From an uncultured Desulfuromusa sp. (GTDB lineage Bacteria; Desulfobacterota; Desulfuromonadia; Desulfuromonadales; Geopsychrobacteraceae): a stretch of DNA of 64,000 bases. Of this stretch, positions 1-8,036 are shown in pieces (the first letter of the stretch is position 1; the number at the start of each line of letters is the position of its first letter). The notes beneath the pieces were generated by a model. That model had not been told where the DNA came from and did not search any database. It worked only from the letters and a program-made list of their open reading frames with translations. Location of the stretch: assembly GCF_963675815.1 (NCBI RefSeq), contig NZ_OY776574.1:1916001-1980000 (forward strand), read 5' to 3'. Made by a program: the position numbers and the translations under genes.

Positions 1-308
1 ACCAGCAGATCGCGGTAGTGAGCGTGGATGTTTAAAGCCGTCGGAACGTTCAGTTCACTTTTTTGACTGTCGACACAAATCCAGTCGGATGTGAGCCCGG
101 CAGCATCAACAGCCTCATTAAAGAGCTGCTCTGCTTTATCGGCAAGCTCCTGTCTGCTCGGCTGGTTCACAGCAAAATGGGGGTGGGGGATGATGTAGAT
201 ACCAGTGAGTTGCGCTTGTTGTTGCTTGGCCAGTTCAACAGCAACCTCAAGTCGGGATACACAAGTCGGGCGATGGTCAATATGAACGAGGATGTCTTTA
301 AGATTCAT
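1..308 (-). CDS. Universal stress protein (UspA family), 3' part outside window
   Basis: This reading frame is open from the ATG at 308 to the left edge, so only the first 102 residues are present. It begins MNLKDILVHIDHRPTC and continues with a helix rich in A, E, L and Q and then LTGIYIIPHPHF. This is the usual UspA start: a first beta strand ending in a nucleotide-contacting Asp, a helix, then a second strand. Universal stress proteins are small cytoplasmic, often ATP-binding, dimeric proteins induced by starvation or damage. The start is chosen because AGGAAGAG lies just upstream; an in-frame ATG at 320 is also possible. The gene follows livF on the same strand, with a hairpin between them. 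Confidence 0.75.
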   Translation of the reverse strand, partial: MNLKDILVHIDHRPTCVSRLEVAVELAKQQQAQLTGIYIIPHPHFAVNQPSRQELADKAEQLFNEAVDAAGLTSDWICVDSQKSELNVPTALNIHAHYRDLL

Positions 309-342
309 TCTCTTCCTCATAACTGAATTATTTTAAAAGAAG

Positions 343-371
343 GTAGGGACAGACCTTTGTGCCTGTCCTAC
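343..371 (-). terminator. Hairpin after livF
   Basis: GTAGGACAG and CTGTCCCTAC form a stem with one bulged base about a ten-base loop. Read on the minus strand it is followed by CTTCTTTTAAAAT. It lies between the livF stop and the stress-protein start, so it probably ends or attenuates the liv transcript. Confidence 0.5.
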
Positions 372-378
372 GCTGACA

Positions 379-1098
379 TTAACTTTTCTTGCCCAGATAG
401 GCTTCCTGAATCTTTTCAGAAGCTAATAATTCTGCGGAGGTTCCCGACAGGACAATTTTTCCGACATCAAGGACGTAACCCCGGTCGGCAAGTTTCAAAG
501 CTGCTTTGGCATTTTGTTCGACCAGTAAGACCGTTACTCCCTTGCTGGCAATAATCTTGATTTGCTCAAAGATTGCTTTGACCAGGATCGGAGCAATACC
601 AAGAGATGGTTCATCAAGGAGGAGCATTTCAGGATCACTCATCAGTGAACGGCCAATGGCAAGCATCTGTTGTTCACCACCTGAAAGGGTTCCCGCCAGT
701 TGTTTACGTCGTTCTTTCAGACGTGGAAAGAGTTGATATACCCATGCCAGAGTCTCCGCATTCATTTTGCTTTTTACAAAAGCACCCAACATCAGGTTCT
801 CTTCGACGGTAAGAATACCGAAGACCCGGCGTCCTTCCGGAGATTGGCTGATTCCCAGCTTGACAATTTTATGTGCCGGAAGCTGAGTCAGTTCCTCTCC
901 TTTGAATTTGATTGACCCTGATTTCGCCTTGAGAAGCTGGCTGATGGTGCGCATTGTGGTTGTTTTTCCTGCTCCATTAGCACCCAGAATAGTGACGATC
1001 TCACCTTTGTGGACTTCAAGCGAAATTCCTTTAATCGCGGCGATGCTGCCGTAGGACACCTCAAGGTCTTTTATTTCAAACAGGGCATCGTTACTCAT
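379..1098 (-). CDS. livF: Branched-chain-type amino acid ABC transporter, ATP-binding protein LivF
   Basis: This is the second of the paired ATPases that energise a LivHMGF-type importer; it acts on the cytoplasmic face. The protein has Walker A GANGAGKTT near residue 40, signature LSGGEQQMLAIGRSL, Walker B LLLDEPSLG with the family-typical SLGIAP, and the switch region LVEQN. The length of about 239 residues is normal for LivF. The start at 1098 (MSNDALFEIKDL) is preferred because GAGG lies just upstream and its ATG overlaps the livG stop (ATGAGTAA); an ATG at 1110 adds four residues. It is the last gene of livKHMGF. Confidence 0.93.
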   Translation of the reverse strand: MSNDALFEIKDLEVSYGSIAAIKGISLEVHKGEIVTILGANGAGKTTTMRTISQLLKAKSGSIKFKGEELTQLPAHKIVKLGISQSPEGRRVFGILTVEENLMLGAFVKSKMNAETLAWVYQLFPRLKERRKQLAGTLSGGEQQMLAIGRSLMSDPEMLLLDEPSLGIAPILVKAIFEQIKIIASKGVTVLLVEQNAKAALKLADRGYVLDVGKIVLSGTSAELLASEKIQEAYLGKKS

Positions 1099-1867
1099 CG
1101 TCATCCTCACTTCCCAGGTACGCCTCTATGACCGCCGGATTTTTCTGAATTTCGGCGGGAGTTCCTTCAGCTATTTTTTTGCCGAAGTTAATAACGGTCA
1201 GGTAATCTGTGACCTCCATGACCATATCCATATCGTGTTCAATCAGCAACACTGTGACTCCTCTGTCGCGGATTTTATAGATGGTCTCCAGCAAGCCCAG
1301 AGTCTCTTTATCATTGAGTCCGGCTGCGGGTTCATCCAGAATCAGCAGTGTGGGTTCAACTGCCATTGCACGAGCCATTTCGACTCGGCGCTGAATACCG
1401 TAGGGGAGTGACCCTGTCGGGACAGCCGCAAATTCACTCAACCCGAAGAATTCAAGCTGCTCTTCAACTCTGCACCAGTTATCCAGCTCATCCCGTTTTG
1501 AGGCCGGGGTGTGTAGGATACCGTGCCGCAACCCTTGTTTACTTTTGATATGCCGGCCGCTCATGATGTTTTCAGCAACGGACATCTGGCTGAATAAGCG
1601 GATTGTTTGGAAGGTGCGTACGATACCGCGATCGACTATCTGGTAGGGGGTCATGCCACGGATTTCTTCGCCGCGCCAGTTGACCGAACCTTCTTCAGAT
1701 TTATAAATACCGGTGATGCAGTTAAAAACAGTTGTTTTCCCTGCACCATTAGGGCCAATGACACCGTAAATCTGACCCTCTTCAACCTTCATACTGAGGT
1801 CATCAACAGCTGTCAGTCCACCGAAGCGTTTAGTGACATTCGTCAGGATCAGCTCATTATGCGCCAT
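1091..1867 (-). CDS. livG: Branched-chain-type amino acid ABC transporter, ATP-binding protein LivG
   Basis: This is the first ATPase of the HAAT-family importer. It shows Walker A GPNGAGKTTVFNCITG, where the FN..TG continuation is typical of LivG, then Walker B LLILDEPAAGLN and switch LLIEHDMDMVM. The C-terminus has the family ending G.P.EI..NP.VIEAYLG. The usual LSGGQ signature reads LPYGIQRRVEMARAM, a common LivG variant. The gene overlaps livM by 11 bases and livF by 8, so translation is probably coupled. It should pair with LivF beneath the LivH/LivM channel. Confidence 0.94.
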   Translation of the reverse strand: MAHNELILTNVTKRFGGLTAVDDLSMKVEEGQIYGVIGPNGAGKTTVFNCITGIYKSEEGSVNWRGEEIRGMTPYQIVDRGIVRTFQTIRLFSQMSVAENIMSGRHIKSKQGLRHGILHTPASKRDELDNWCRVEEQLEFFGLSEFAAVPTGSLPYGIQRRVEMARAMAVEPTLLILDEPAAGLNDKETLGLLETIYKIRDRGVTVLLIEHDMDMVMEVTDYLTVINFGKKIAEGTPAEIQKNPAVIEAYLGSEDDDE

Positions 1868-2813
1868 GGTTCGATTCCTTGATCAAAAACTTGGGGATTT
1901 TTCCAAAAGTGGCCGGCCAGATTCCGCGTGGACGCAGGATCATTGCCAAAACCATTGCGAATCCAAAGATGAAAAAGCGCCAAGTGGCAAATTCCCTGAA
2001 TATTTCAGGAAGGACAAACATAATAAAGACTCCAATCAGAATCCCCGGAATCGAAGATCCACCTACCAGAACAATACTGAAGAAAAGAACCGATTGGATA
2101 AATTCAAAGGCTTCCGGGCTGACGGCAGAATATTGAGCCGCGAAAACCGTTCCCGCCAATCCGGCGATTCCCGCTCCCAGAGCAAATGCAAAAATTTTAT
2201 AAACCCGGGTATTGATACCGATGCTTTCAGCGGCAAGTTGATCTTCACGCAAGTAGTGAAGAGCGCGTCCTGTCTTGCTCTTTTCCAGATTTCGCATAAT
2301 TCCCAGAGTGAGCAGTAATACGGCAAAGGCAAAGTAATAAACCGATATCTGGTCTGTCAGCTGTTTACCGAACAGGCTTATCGAATCAAGGCCAAAGATG
2401 CCGTTGGGTCCACCGGTGACACCGCCAAGATTGTTTTGGACAACCTGTACGAAGACAATATTAAAGCCGATGGTGACAACCAGCAGGTAGTCGCCTCGTA
2501 GATGGATAATGGGCCCTGACAGGATAATGCCGAACAGTGCCGGGAGAATGATGGCGACAGGAATTGTTGCCAGAATCGGCCAGCCGAACTGGGAGTTGAG
2601 AATTGCGGTAATATAGGCTCCCATACCAAAAAACAGCGCCTGTCCCATATTGAACATTCCCGCTTTACCAAGAATAATGTCCTGCGACAAGGCAACAACA
2701 GTAAAGATTAAAAAGGTGATAGCAACCGCCTGCCAGCGCGAATTCAACAGGTTTGGTAGAATCGCCATAATGATGATGAAGGCCGGAAAGCCTAAACGTT
2801 CTAAATTTTTCAT
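1857..2813 (-). CDS. livM: Branched-chain-type amino acid ABC transporter, permease LivM
   Basis: This inner-membrane permease has 318 residues and about eight to ten hydrophobic segments, for example IIIMAILPNLLN, AVAITFLIFTVVALS and FFSIVLVGGSSIPG. The family stretch SQDIILGKAGMFNMGQALFFGMGAY sits near residues 43-68, and the cytoplasmic coupling-helix region has ESIGINTRVYKIFAFALGAG. It forms the channel with LivH. The ATG touches the livH stop and the 3' end overlaps livG, consistent with one polycistronic message. Confidence 0.93.
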   Translation of the reverse strand: MKNLERLGFPAFIIIMAILPNLLNSRWQAVAITFLIFTVVALSQDIILGKAGMFNMGQALFFGMGAYITAILNSQFGWPILATIPVAIILPALFGIILSGPIIHLRGDYLLVVTIGFNIVFVQVVQNNLGGVTGGPNGIFGLDSISLFGKQLTDQISVYYFAFAVLLLTLGIMRNLEKSKTGRALHYLREDQLAAESIGINTRVYKIFAFALGAGIAGLAGTVFAAQYSAVSPEAFEFIQSVLFFSIVLVGGSSIPGILIGVFIMFVLPEIFREFATWRFFIFGFAMVLAMILRPRGIWPATFGKIPKFLIKESNHGA

Positions 2814-3709
2814 CAGACTTTCTCCGCGACCCGCTCACCGAGAAGTCCGGTGGGGCGGACGATCAGGATCAGGATCAAAAGGATGAAGGTAAAAGCATCA
2901 GCCCAGGTACTGGAAATGTAGCCGGCTATAAAAGCTTGGAAGAGTCCGAGAAGCATACCTCCAAGCATGGCGCCGGGGATATTGCCGATACCGCCAAGGA
3001 TTGCGGCAATAAAAGCATAAAGTCCATATTGCCAGCCCATGTTAAAGGTAATGCCACGATAATAAAGACCGATAAACAGACCACCAACGGCTCCCAGGGA
3101 TGAGCCGATAATAAAAATCAGAGCAATAATATTATTAACGTTCACTCCCATCAGTCTGGCAGCATCCTGGTCGATAGCACTGGCTCGTATTGCCGCACCC
3201 ATTCGGGTTTTCTCAACAAAAAGATAGAGGGCGACCATCAGGATAAGCGAAATCACGAGGATGAGAACCTGAATCATGCTGATAACAACGCCACCCATAT
3301 CCCAGTAAACTTGTGGAACCAGTTCCGGGAAAATTCTCATCTGTGGTCCCCAGATCAGCATAATGCCGTTCTGGATGACCAGACTGGCACCTAGGGCAGA
3401 GACGACAGCGGAAAGGCGAGGGGCCTCACGAAGCGGTCGATAGGCAAGCCGCTCGAGCATGATGCCGACACAAGCCATGGCAATTGCAGCTAGAAGAAAA
3501 ATGGCAATCACCGCGATGAAAGAGGTCGCCTGTCCCAGCACTTGAGTATAGATTGTCAGCCCGACAAATGCTGAAGCTGCAACCATGTCGCCATGGGCGA
3601 AGTTGATCAACTTCATTACCCCATAGACCATGGTGTAGCCAAGTGCCACCAGGGCAAACATACTGCCGATGGTCAGGCCGTTTGCCAACTGTTGCAGAAA
3701 AATATCCAT
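2813..3709 (-). CDS. livH: Branched-chain-type amino acid ABC transporter, permease LivH
   Basis: The 298-residue inner-membrane permease starts MDIFLQQLANGLTIGSMFAL and then has VALGYTMVYGVMKLINFAHGD, the diagnostic LivH N-terminus (GL..G..YALVALG.T..YG....NFAHG). Further hydrophobic segments run to a C-terminal IVRPTGLLGE, also characteristic. It is separated from livK by about 217 bp containing a strong hairpin, as is common where the binding protein is made in excess over the membrane complex. Confidence 0.94.
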   Translation of the reverse strand: MDIFLQQLANGLTIGSMFALVALGYTMVYGVMKLINFAHGDMVAASAFVGLTIYTQVLGQATSFIAVIAIFLLAAIAMACVGIMLERLAYRPLREAPRLSAVVSALGASLVIQNGIMLIWGPQMRIFPELVPQVYWDMGGVVISMIQVLILVISLILMVALYLFVEKTRMGAAIRASAIDQDAARLMGVNVNNIIALIFIIGSSLGAVGGLFIGLYYRGITFNMGWQYGLYAFIAAILGGIGNIPGAMLGGMLLGLFQAFIAGYISSTWADAFTFILLILILIVRPTGLLGERVAEKV

Positions 3710-3857
3710 GGAAACTTGCTCCTGTCATTTGGATAGGATCGTAAAAACTTAGCTTGTGGTACTTCTGGTTTGATATTTTTGCAAAATCATTGTTTGTCCC
3801 ATCCTTCACATGTCAGAGAAGGAGGATGAATTTCCCTCTCTCACATCTGAAGGATAG

Positions 3858-3902
3858 AAAATGGGGGCAAAATGCAACACAGGCACTTTTCTGCCCCCAT
3901 TT
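3858..3902 (-). terminator. Hairpin between livK and livH (partial terminator)
   Basis: An 11-bp perfect stem, AAATGGGGGCA with TGCCCCCATTT, encloses a loop of about 23 bases that can extend the pairing with AAAA/TTTT after one bulge. On the minus strand the second arm is followed by a short TTTT and then CTATCC. It lies downstream of livK and upstream of livH. The likely role is partial termination, or 3'-end protection of a short abundant livK message. Confidence 0.6.
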
Positions 3903-3926
3903 GGTTCTACTGAAGTTTAGACGTTG

Positions 3927-5057
3927 TTATTGAGCGTGGACAACTTTGTAGCTGTTGTCAGCTTGAATTTCAAAGGTCATGTAGCTGCTGCCAATGCGGT
4001 TACCGTCTTTGGCAAACTGCAATGGACCGGTGATGCCGGGAAGAGGCTTATCCATGCTCATCAGGAAGTCAGCAACTTTTTTATTATCAAAGCTTTTGGT
4101 CTGCTCCATACCGTAGATAATGGCACGCATACCATCAGCATTCATCAGGGTCCAGATGGATGGTGGCAGTTTGCCGTAGGTTGCTTTGTAATTTTTCAGG
4201 AAATCTTTGGCAACATCATAGGGGAGCATTTCCGGAGTTGGAACATTGATGATGAAAGCGCCTTTAGCTGCAGAACCGGCCAGTTTGGCAAAATCCGGGT
4301 TATCGTTGGCATCGCCACCGATGAAGTCGGCTTTGATCCCAAGGGCAACCTGTTGAGCGCGCAGTTGACCGCCATCGCTGTAATACCCGGCGAAGAAGAT
4401 AACATCAGGTCTCTTTGACTTGATGTTGGTCAGAACCGGAGTGAAGTTCTGGGAATCAGCTTTGATTTTTGCATAAGTGACAACATTGCCACCTGCTTTT
4501 TTAGTTTCAGCAACGACGGCTTCAGCCAGTCCTGTTGCGTAACTTGAAAAGTCAGAGACAATAGCAATGTTTTTGTACGCTTTAACATTAACCATGTAGT
4601 TAGCGGCAAACACAGCTTCAGCACTATTCGGGAAGGAGTTACGCAGGAAAGTCCAGTAGCCATGTTCGGTCAGACCATCAGCCGTTCCATCGGATGTCTG
4701 CAGAACGCCTGCATTGAAATAAGTTTTTTGAGCGGCTTCAGCACAGGTCGAAGTATAAGAGCCGATAACCATGGCAACACCTTTGTTGACCAGGTCTTTT
4801 GCGCAGATAGCAGCAGCCATTGCTGTTCCTTGATCATCGCAGGGGATGACTTCAATCTGTCTTCCCATAACGCCACCTTCGGCATTAATTTGTGCGGCAA
4901 GCAGGCGAACGGAATCTTCAATGCCTTGACCTTCGTTGGCATAACTTCCTGTAATTGGTGCCTGTACGCCAACCTTAAGGGTTTCAGCCCATGAGAGGCC
5001 GGCCATCAGGGCGACAGCGCTGAGTGTTAAGAGAATGTTGCGGAATGTTCTTTTCAT
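3927..5057 (-). CDS. livK: Periplasmic amino-acid-binding protein LivK/LivJ type
   Basis: This solute-binding protein of the HAAT family captures an amino acid in the periplasm and delivers it to LivHM. The mature part begins ETLKVGVQAPITGSYANEGQ, the standard Peripla_BP_6 start. The start at 5057 is chosen because GAGGAGGAACAC precedes the ATG and the protein then begins with a clean signal peptide (MKRTFRNILL... cleaved after GLSWA); an upstream in-frame ATG at 5111 would add 18 non-signal residues. Substrate cannot be read directly. The location immediately after the proline catabolic genes makes proline, or another amino acid feeding that route, as plausible as leucine/isoleucine/valine. 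Confidence 0.9.
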   Translation of the reverse strand: MKRTFRNILLTLSAVALMAGLSWAETLKVGVQAPITGSYANEGQGIEDSVRLLAAQINAEGGVMGRQIEVIPCDDQGTAMAAAICAKDLVNKGVAMVIGSYTSTCAEAAQKTYFNAGVLQTSDGTADGLTEHGYWTFLRNSFPNSAEAVFAANYMVNVKAYKNIAIVSDFSSYATGLAEAVVAETKKAGGNVVTYAKIKADSQNFTPVLTNIKSKRPDVIFFAGYYSDGGQLRAQQVALGIKADFIGGDANDNPDFAKLAGSAAKGAFIINVPTPEMLPYDVAKDFLKNYKATYGKLPPSIWTLMNADGMRAIIYGMEQTKSFDNKKVADFLMSMDKPLPGITGPLQFAKDGNRIGSSYMTFEIQADNSYKVVHAQ

Positions 5058-5178
5058 GTGTTCCTCCTCGTTGTTGGTTAAAAACAATGTTATATGCAAG
5101 ATTACCTTCACGTCTTTGACTGGTCAATGGGATTGGCCATGAAAGACGATATTTCACTAAAATAACAGAAACGAACTG

Positions 5179-6087
5179 TCAATGCTTGTTTAAACCAAAC
5201 ATTTGTTTCAATGCATGCTGAGCAATCATCGGGTTTTCTTTGAGGCGGCGTTTTGAATAGGGGAGCCAGTCTTCACCGTAAGGGACATAAATACGTAACC
5301 TGTGCCCGGCAGCAAGGATGATCTGACGCAATTCTTCATCAACACCCAGTAACATTTGAAATTCATATTGATCCGGTTTGAGACCCATTTGGCGAATCAG
5401 ATTCATGGCTTCAAAAATCAGAAGTTCATCATGGGTGGCAATACCAACATAAGCGCCCTGTTTGAAAAGTTGTTCAAGGCAGACAATATAGTTCCGATTG
5501 ATTGCTTGCGGGTGCTTCCATGCATCCATCCGGGATTCAATATAGATCCCTTTGCAGAGACGGTAGTTTTGATAGCCGTCGCCCAGATTAACAACATCCT
5601 GCGGGGTGCGGCGCAAATAACCCTGAAATGCGGTCCCGACATGACCCGGAAATTCTTCTCGTAATCTACGGAAAAAGTCGAAGGTATCATCCGTGACCGG
5701 AACATCTTCGATATCAATGCGAATGAAGTTATTGAGTGATTTGGCCTCGGCAACCAGCTCACGAATAATTTCGAAGGATTGCTCTTTATCGAGTAAAAGA
5801 CCCATTTGTGTCGGTTTAATCGACAGGTTGGCATCCAGTTTTTCTCGATCAATAGTACGCAGGATGTTCAGGCCGTCATTTTTAAAGTTGATGGCTTGAT
5901 CCATACTGGTGATGAACTCACCGAGAATGTCAATTGTTGTCATCATCCCCTGCTGATTCAGATCTTTTGTGACCTGAACTGCATCTGCCAGAGTTGGTCC
6001 TGCGATATATCCTTTGGCAAAGTGGCTGACGATTGGTTTTGGAACATGCATAATGGTTTTTGATACAGCATAGTTAAAAAATGACAT
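5179..6087 (-). CDS. Proline dehydrogenase (stand-alone)
   Basis: This FAD-dependent enzyme oxidises L-proline to 1-pyrroline-5-carboxylate and passes electrons to membrane quinone. The roughly 302-residue protein has the beta/alpha-barrel of the PRODH family: IRIDIEDVPVTDDTFD near mid-protein, a Gly/Tyr-rich GTAFQGYLRRT segment, LCKGIYIESRM, VGIATHD, FQMLLGV, and the C-terminal substrate-binding Arg pair in LPYSKRRLKENP. The start at 6087 (MSFFNYAVSK) has AGGA upstream; an in-frame ATG at 6117 adds ten residues. It lies just downstream of the P5C dehydrogenase gene with a terminator-like hairpin between, so the two halves of proline degradation are separate proteins rather than a PutA fusion. 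Confidence 0.92.
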   Translation of the reverse strand: MSFFNYAVSKTIMHVPKPIVSHFAKGYIAGPTLADAVQVTKDLNQQGMMTTIDILGEFITSMDQAINFKNDGLNILRTIDREKLDANLSIKPTQMGLLLDKEQSFEIIRELVAEAKSLNNFIRIDIEDVPVTDDTFDFFRRLREEFPGHVGTAFQGYLRRTPQDVVNLGDGYQNYRLCKGIYIESRMDAWKHPQAINRNYIVCLEQLFKQGAYVGIATHDELLIFEAMNLIRQMGLKPDQYEFQMLLGVDEELRQIILAAGHRLRIYVPYGEDWLPYSKRRLKENPMIAQHALKQMFGLNKH

Positions 6088-6120
6088 CGTTTTGTCCTGC
6101 CGGTCAATGTGGTTCAATGA

Positions 6121-6157
6121 TAAAAGACCCCGCCTGACACCTTTGCCGGGCGGGGTC
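6121..6157 (-). terminator. Terminator-like hairpin between pruA and proline dehydrogenase
   Basis: GACCCCGCC (6126-6134) and GGCGGGGTC (6149-6157) form a perfect 9-bp GC-rich stem. Read on the minus strand it is followed by TTTTATC. It sits directly after the pruA stop and about 35 bp before the proline dehydrogenase start, and so probably lowers read-through into the downstream gene. Confidence 0.7.
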
Positions 6158-6164
6158 GCTCAAT

Positions 6165-7814
6165 TTATTCTGCATCCAGAAATGGATATTCAAAACTTTG
6201 TGGTGGCACGAAATTTTCTTTGATTGCACGAACTGAAGCCCAGCGCATCAGATTTTGTTTGCTCCCTGCTTTATCGTTTGTCCCTGAAGCCCGTCCGCCA
6301 CCAAAAGGTTGCTGGCCGACAACGGCTCCTGTTGGTTTATCATTGATGTAGAAGTTGCCGGAGGCATTTTCCAATTTGCCGAGAGCCAGGTTGACTGCCA
6401 GACGGTCTTGGGCGAAGACAGCTCCGGTCAAACTGTAGGGAGATGTTTGATCGCAGAGTTCCAGCGTCGCTTCGTAGTCCGCATCCTTGTAGCAATACAT
6501 GGTCATTACCGGACCAAAGATCTCTTCTTCCATGGTTTTAAAGTGCGGGTCGGTTGTGGTGATAACTGTTGGCTCAACAAAGAAACCTTTACTGTCGTCA
6601 TAGTGGCCGCCGATAACGATTTCTGCGTTGTCGGCTGCAGCTGCATAGTCGATATATTGAGTAATGGTACTGAAAGCGGCTTTGTCGATGACGGCATTAA
6701 CAAAATTGCCAAAATCAGCGACATCTCCCATTTTGATGCGATCCATCTGAGCTTTTATTTCTTCCATAACCGGAGCCCAAAGGGTTTCAGGGATATAGGC
6801 CCGGGATGCCGCTGAACACTTTTGCCCTTGATATTCAAATGCCCCACGGACAATACCGGTTGCGAGAGCTTTAACATCGGCAGAGGAATGGGCGAAGATA
6901 AAGTCTTTACCGCCGGTTTCACCAACGATACGTGGATAGGTTTTATATTTATTCGCGGCAATATTATTTCCGATTTGTTTCCACATGCTCTGGAATACTG
7001 CTGTGCTGCCGGTGAAATGGATCCCGTTGAAATCAGGGCTGTCAAGGCAGACATTGCCGACATCACTACCGGAACCGGGAACGAAATTGATAACGCCATC
7101 AGGTAAACCGGCTTCCTGGAGCAGTTTCATGAAATGATAAGGGGCATAGACCGCTGATGATGCCGGTTTCCATACGACAGTGTTCCCCATAATGGCCGGT
7201 GCGGTTGGCAGATTTCCGGCAATGGCGGTAAAATTAAAAGGAGCGACGGCAAAAACAAAACCTTCCAGTGGACGATGTTGAACATAGTTCCAGATAGGTG
7301 AAGGCGAATGTAGTGGTTGGTCGGAATAAACTTCTTGAGCGAAATAAACGTTGAAACGGAGAAAATCAATCAGTTCACAGGCGGCATCAATCTCTGCCTG
7401 AAAAGGATTTTTGCTAATGTTCAGCATTGTGGCAGCGTTGATAAGAAAACGGTAGGGGCCGGCCAGCAAGTCAGCGGCTTTCAAAAAAATAGCTGCTCGC
7501 TCTTCCCAACGCAGGCTTTGCCAGACGGGTTTGGCAGCCATGGCAGCATCAATCGCCATCTGTACTTCTTTCGGGCCTGCTTTGTGACTCGTCCCAAGTT
7601 GTATTGTATGGTCATGAGGGCAGGCTATTTTAGCCGTATTCCCGGTGCGAATTTCTTTTCCCCCAATGATAAGCGGAATCTCAATCTGTTTTGCTTTCAG
7701 CTCTTCCAGGCTTGCTTTAAGTTTCTGACGTTCTGGTGACCCGGGGGCATATGAAAGAACGGGTTCATTTTGTGGAAAAGGTATTTTGATCTCAGCATTA
7801 TTCAAAACAGACAT
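6165..7814 (-). CDS. pruA: 1-pyrroline-5-carboxylate dehydrogenase (mitochondrial-type PruA)
   Basis: This NAD-dependent aldehyde dehydrogenase oxidises glutamate semialdehyde/P5C to glutamate, the second step of proline use. At about 549 residues, with the long N-terminal arm (VLSYAPGSPERQKLKASLEE), it resembles the stand-alone P5CDH type found in mitochondria more than bacterial PutA domains. Catalytic features are visible: GETGGKD supplies the general-base Glu, YQGQKCSAASR carries the nucleophile Cys, and EEIFGPVMT and PFGGGRASGTNDK are conserved ALDH segments. The start at 7814 (MSVLNNAEIK) has AAGGAGAATTTCA in front. A sigma-54 promoter lies 47-62 bp upstream of the start. Confidence 0.95.
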   Translation of the reverse strand: MSVLNNAEIKIPFPQNEPVLSYAPGSPERQKLKASLEELKAKQIEIPLIIGGKEIRTGNTAKIACPHDHTIQLGTSHKAGPKEVQMAIDAAMAAKPVWQSLRWEERAAIFLKAADLLAGPYRFLINAATMLNISKNPFQAEIDAACELIDFLRFNVYFAQEVYSDQPLHSPSPIWNYVQHRPLEGFVFAVAPFNFTAIAGNLPTAPAIMGNTVVWKPASSAVYAPYHFMKLLQEAGLPDGVINFVPGSGSDVGNVCLDSPDFNGIHFTGSTAVFQSMWKQIGNNIAANKYKTYPRIVGETGGKDFIFAHSSADVKALATGIVRGAFEYQGQKCSAASRAYIPETLWAPVMEEIKAQMDRIKMGDVADFGNFVNAVIDKAAFSTITQYIDYAAAADNAEIVIGGHYDDSKGFFVEPTVITTTDPHFKTMEEEIFGPVMTMYCYKDADYEATLELCDQTSPYSLTGAVFAQDRLAVNLALGKLENASGNFYINDKPTGAVVGQQPFGGGRASGTNDKAGSKQNLMRWASVRAIKENFVPPQSFEYPFLDAE

Positions 7815-7860
7815 TGAAATTCTCCTTTTTTGTAGGTGGACTATTGATAGATCCACTTAT

Positions 7861-7876
7861 AGCAATGAAAGTGCCA
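7861..7876 (-). promoter_or_regulatory. Sigma-54 (-24/-12) promoter of pruA
   Basis: On the minus strand the sequence is TGGCACTTTCATTGCT. This matches the sigma-54 consensus TGGCAC-N5-TTGC at every conserved base, with GG and GC ten bases apart. Transcription would start near 7850, giving a leader of about 35 bases with the ribosome site before 7814. The neighbouring gene encodes a sigma-54 activator, which strengthens the call. Confidence 0.88.
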
Positions 7877-7916
7877 AACTCTGTTTTGAAGACTAGAACG
7901 TTTGTGTGACCAATTT

Positions 7917-7962
7917 TAACTATCTGTTATTTAATAGAAAATATATTTATTTGATAGTTTTA
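7917..7962. promoter_or_regulatory. Candidate upstream activator site for pruA
   Basis: An imperfect inverted repeat, TTAACTATC near 7916-7924 and GATAGTTTTAA at 7953-7963, flanks an AT-rich centre. It lies about 70-110 bp upstream of the predicted start point, the usual distance for an enhancer-binding protein. Binding by the adjacent activator is inference. Confidence 0.35.
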
Positions 7963-8036
7963 AGAGATGTTTGTCGCGATGTTAAAGGCAGGGGAAAATA
8001 TTTTTTTATGCAATTGTGCATAGGCGGGGTGGGAGT

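Noticed and set aside
1833..2318. 161-codon frame on the plus strand
   Set aside because: It lies antisense to livM/livG, has low complexity and no ribosome site, and the opposite strand carries clear transporter motifs.
6309..6815. 168-codon frame on the plus strand
   Set aside because: It is the complement of the conserved P5C dehydrogenase coding region, and the translated protein has no recognisable feature.
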